Assembly (NCBI RefSeq): GCF_000016605.1
Contig: NC_009440.1
Location: 1,054,001-1,118,000, forward strand
Origin: Metallosphaera sedula DSM 5348
GTDB lineage: Archaea; Thermoproteota; Thermoprotei_A; Sulfolobales; Sulfolobaceae
Length of the DNA stretch: 64,000 nt
Reading direction: 5' to 3'
The position numbers and the translations under genes were made by a program. Below, piece after piece: positions 63,134 to 64,000 of this stretch. The first letter of the stretch is position 1, and each line of letters opens with the position of its first letter. The notes under the pieces were generated by a model. The model was not told the DNA's origin. It saw only the letters and a list, made by a program, of their open reading frames with translations, and did not search any database.

Positions 63134-63143
63134 GTTTTATATC
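63134..63143 (+). promoter_or_regulatory. TATA box of csx1
   Basis: TTTTATATCC lies about 26 bases before the ATG at 63165, consistent with a leaderless transcript. Confidence 0.6.
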
Positions 63144-63164
63144 CACCCCCTCCCAATTTATTTC

Positions 63165-64000
63165 ATGTCCCTCGTGTTCGCAGTAGTCGGAGACCCGAAG
63201 AACTACGCTGAAGTCAACTATCAGTTGGACGAAACGATTGTCAGGTCAAAGACGAGCTTCTCCGTCTTTAGGGGGAAGGAAAAGATAATCATAGCTGGGG
63301 TCTCCCTGTGTAAAAACCTCACCTCATTCGAGGATTGTGAGAAAGAGGTCAAAGACTACGTCATTCCAGCGATCACTTCACCAGAGGGGGGAGACCCCAT
63401 CAATCACGATAATGTGATAGTGGCGCCTAACGTGATGGGGAAAATCAAGGGAAATCTAGGCCTATTCTTCTCCCACGTTTATTTGTCGGCATTGCGTAAA
63501 CTCCTCGAGAAGGAACCAGATGGCGTGGTCCTTGACTCCACCCACGGGATAAACTACATGTCCCTACTCACTAAGGACGCGTTAACTTTGGCCCTATCAG
63601 TTTACTGTGCAGTGAAGCGGAAGAAAACAACTTTCTCGATCTATAACTCGGATCCTTACGTGAAGGACCATGAACCATTCGTTATTAGGGAGGTCAACAG
63701 CTTCACGATAACCCCAGTCTCGGGATTGAAGTACGTTACTTCTCAAATTTTAAGCAAGACTCCTGACAAATACAAACCAGGTAGGATATGCGACAATTGC
63801 TCGTCACTCTTCTCGGAAAAGGACGTTCACAGGGTTGCTAAGGCCATGGATAGCGGTCTATTCTTGTACGTGACTCAGAAGCTGAAGGGAATAAACCTAA
63901 GGGATAATGACGAAGGTAAGGAGGCCAGGAAACTGGAAGTGGACAAGGTTCTCGACGTCTTGGAGAGGGCAATGACTGTGGTTCAGTGGAGTGAAGCCAA
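63165..64000 (+). CDS. csx1: Csx1 CARF-HEPN ribonuclease, 3' partial
   Basis: The frame is open from the ATG at 63165 to the window edge, about 278 residues. The N-terminal CARF domain begins MSLVFAVVGDPKNYAEVNYQ. It contains DGVVLDSTHGINYMSLLTKD, whose DSTHGINY motif typifies the MJ1666/Sso1389 Csx1 family and forms part of the cyclic-oligoadenylate pocket. GLKYVTSQIL and a CDNCSSLFSEKDV stretch follow. The C-terminal HEPN domain with its RxxxxH motif would lie beyond the edge. Sulfolobus Csx1 is about 450 residues. When bound to cyclic tetra-adenylate made by a type III complex, Csx1 cuts RNA unspecifically. Crn1 just upstream would counteract it. Confidence 0.88.
   Translation, partial: MSLVFAVVGDPKNYAEVNYQLDETIVRSKTSFSVFRGKEKIIIAGVSLCKNLTSFEDCEKEVKDYVIPAITSPEGGDPINHDNVIVAPNVMGKIKGNLGLFFSHVYLSALRKLLEKEPDGVVLDSTHGINYMSLLTKDALTLALSVYCAVKRKKTTFSIYNSDPYVKDHEPFVIREVNSFTITPVSGLKYVTSQILSKTPDKYKPGRICDNCSSLFSEKDVHRVAKAMDSGLFLYVTQKLKGINLRDNDEGKEARKLEVDKVLDVLERAMTVVQWSEA

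Overview
The window looks like the chromosome of a thermoacidophilic archaeon of the Sulfolobales, most like Metallosphaera. This is inferred from three things: leaderless archaeal promoters with TATA boxes about 25 bases before the starts, a complete Sulfolobus-style type I-A cas set (csa3, csa5, cas7, cas5, split cas3' and cas3'', cas8a2, cas6, csa1), and 24-base CRISPR repeats ending in GTTGAAAG. About 23.6 kb, over a third of the window, is CRISPR array. By hand count there are 151, 56 and 162 repeats, or about 366 spacers.

Layout. 1-6.4 kb is metabolic: a truncated UxaA-type dehydratase, an enolase-superfamily dehydratase, a GntR/FCD regulator and a hydantoinase/oxoprolinase pair (hyuA-hyuB). 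6.4-16.4 kb is all on the minus strand and resembles a defence island: an OLD/PARIS-like ATPase overlapping a TOPRIM (DUF3226-like) gene, a second ATPase with an odd Walker B motif, an unrecognised gene, a wrecked AAA_14/DUF4143 ATPase with a 14-G tract, and a 1455-residue STAND-like P-loop protein. 16.9-19.1 kb holds an NCS1 permease followed directly by a BtpA-family gene.

19.3-28.2 kb is the type I-A interference module on the minus strand. It is interrupted between cas8a2 and cas6 by an intact AAA_14 ATPase on the plus strand. Array A (28.2-37.9 kb) is read leftwards into csa3 and the interference operon. The adaptation module (csa1, cas1, an unrecognised 119-residue gene, cas2, cas4, then a second csa3) lies at 38.3-42.3 kb between the inward-facing leaders of arrays A and B. 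Array B (43.3-46.9 kb), a second cas6 (47.3-48.1 kb), a gene-poor stretch with a two-copy 24-40-24 CRISPR-like repeat, and array C (50.3-60.7 kb) follow. The right edge carries a Crn1 ring nuclease and the start of a Csx1 effector, so a type III system with cyclic oligoadenylate signalling probably lies nearby.

How they work together. Csa1/Cas1/Cas2/Cas4 would add spacers at the three related leaders, and the Cas6 proteins would process the three repeat types. Csa5/Cas7/Cas5/Cas8a2 with Cas3'/Cas3'' would carry out interference, under two CARF-HTH regulators. Csx1 and Crn1 would be the effector and off-switch of type III signalling. Related spacers in different arrays (B/C near-identical, B/C overlapping, A/B homologous) point to repeated sampling of the same invader lineages. 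All functional calls come from recognised motifs and gene order; no database search was run.
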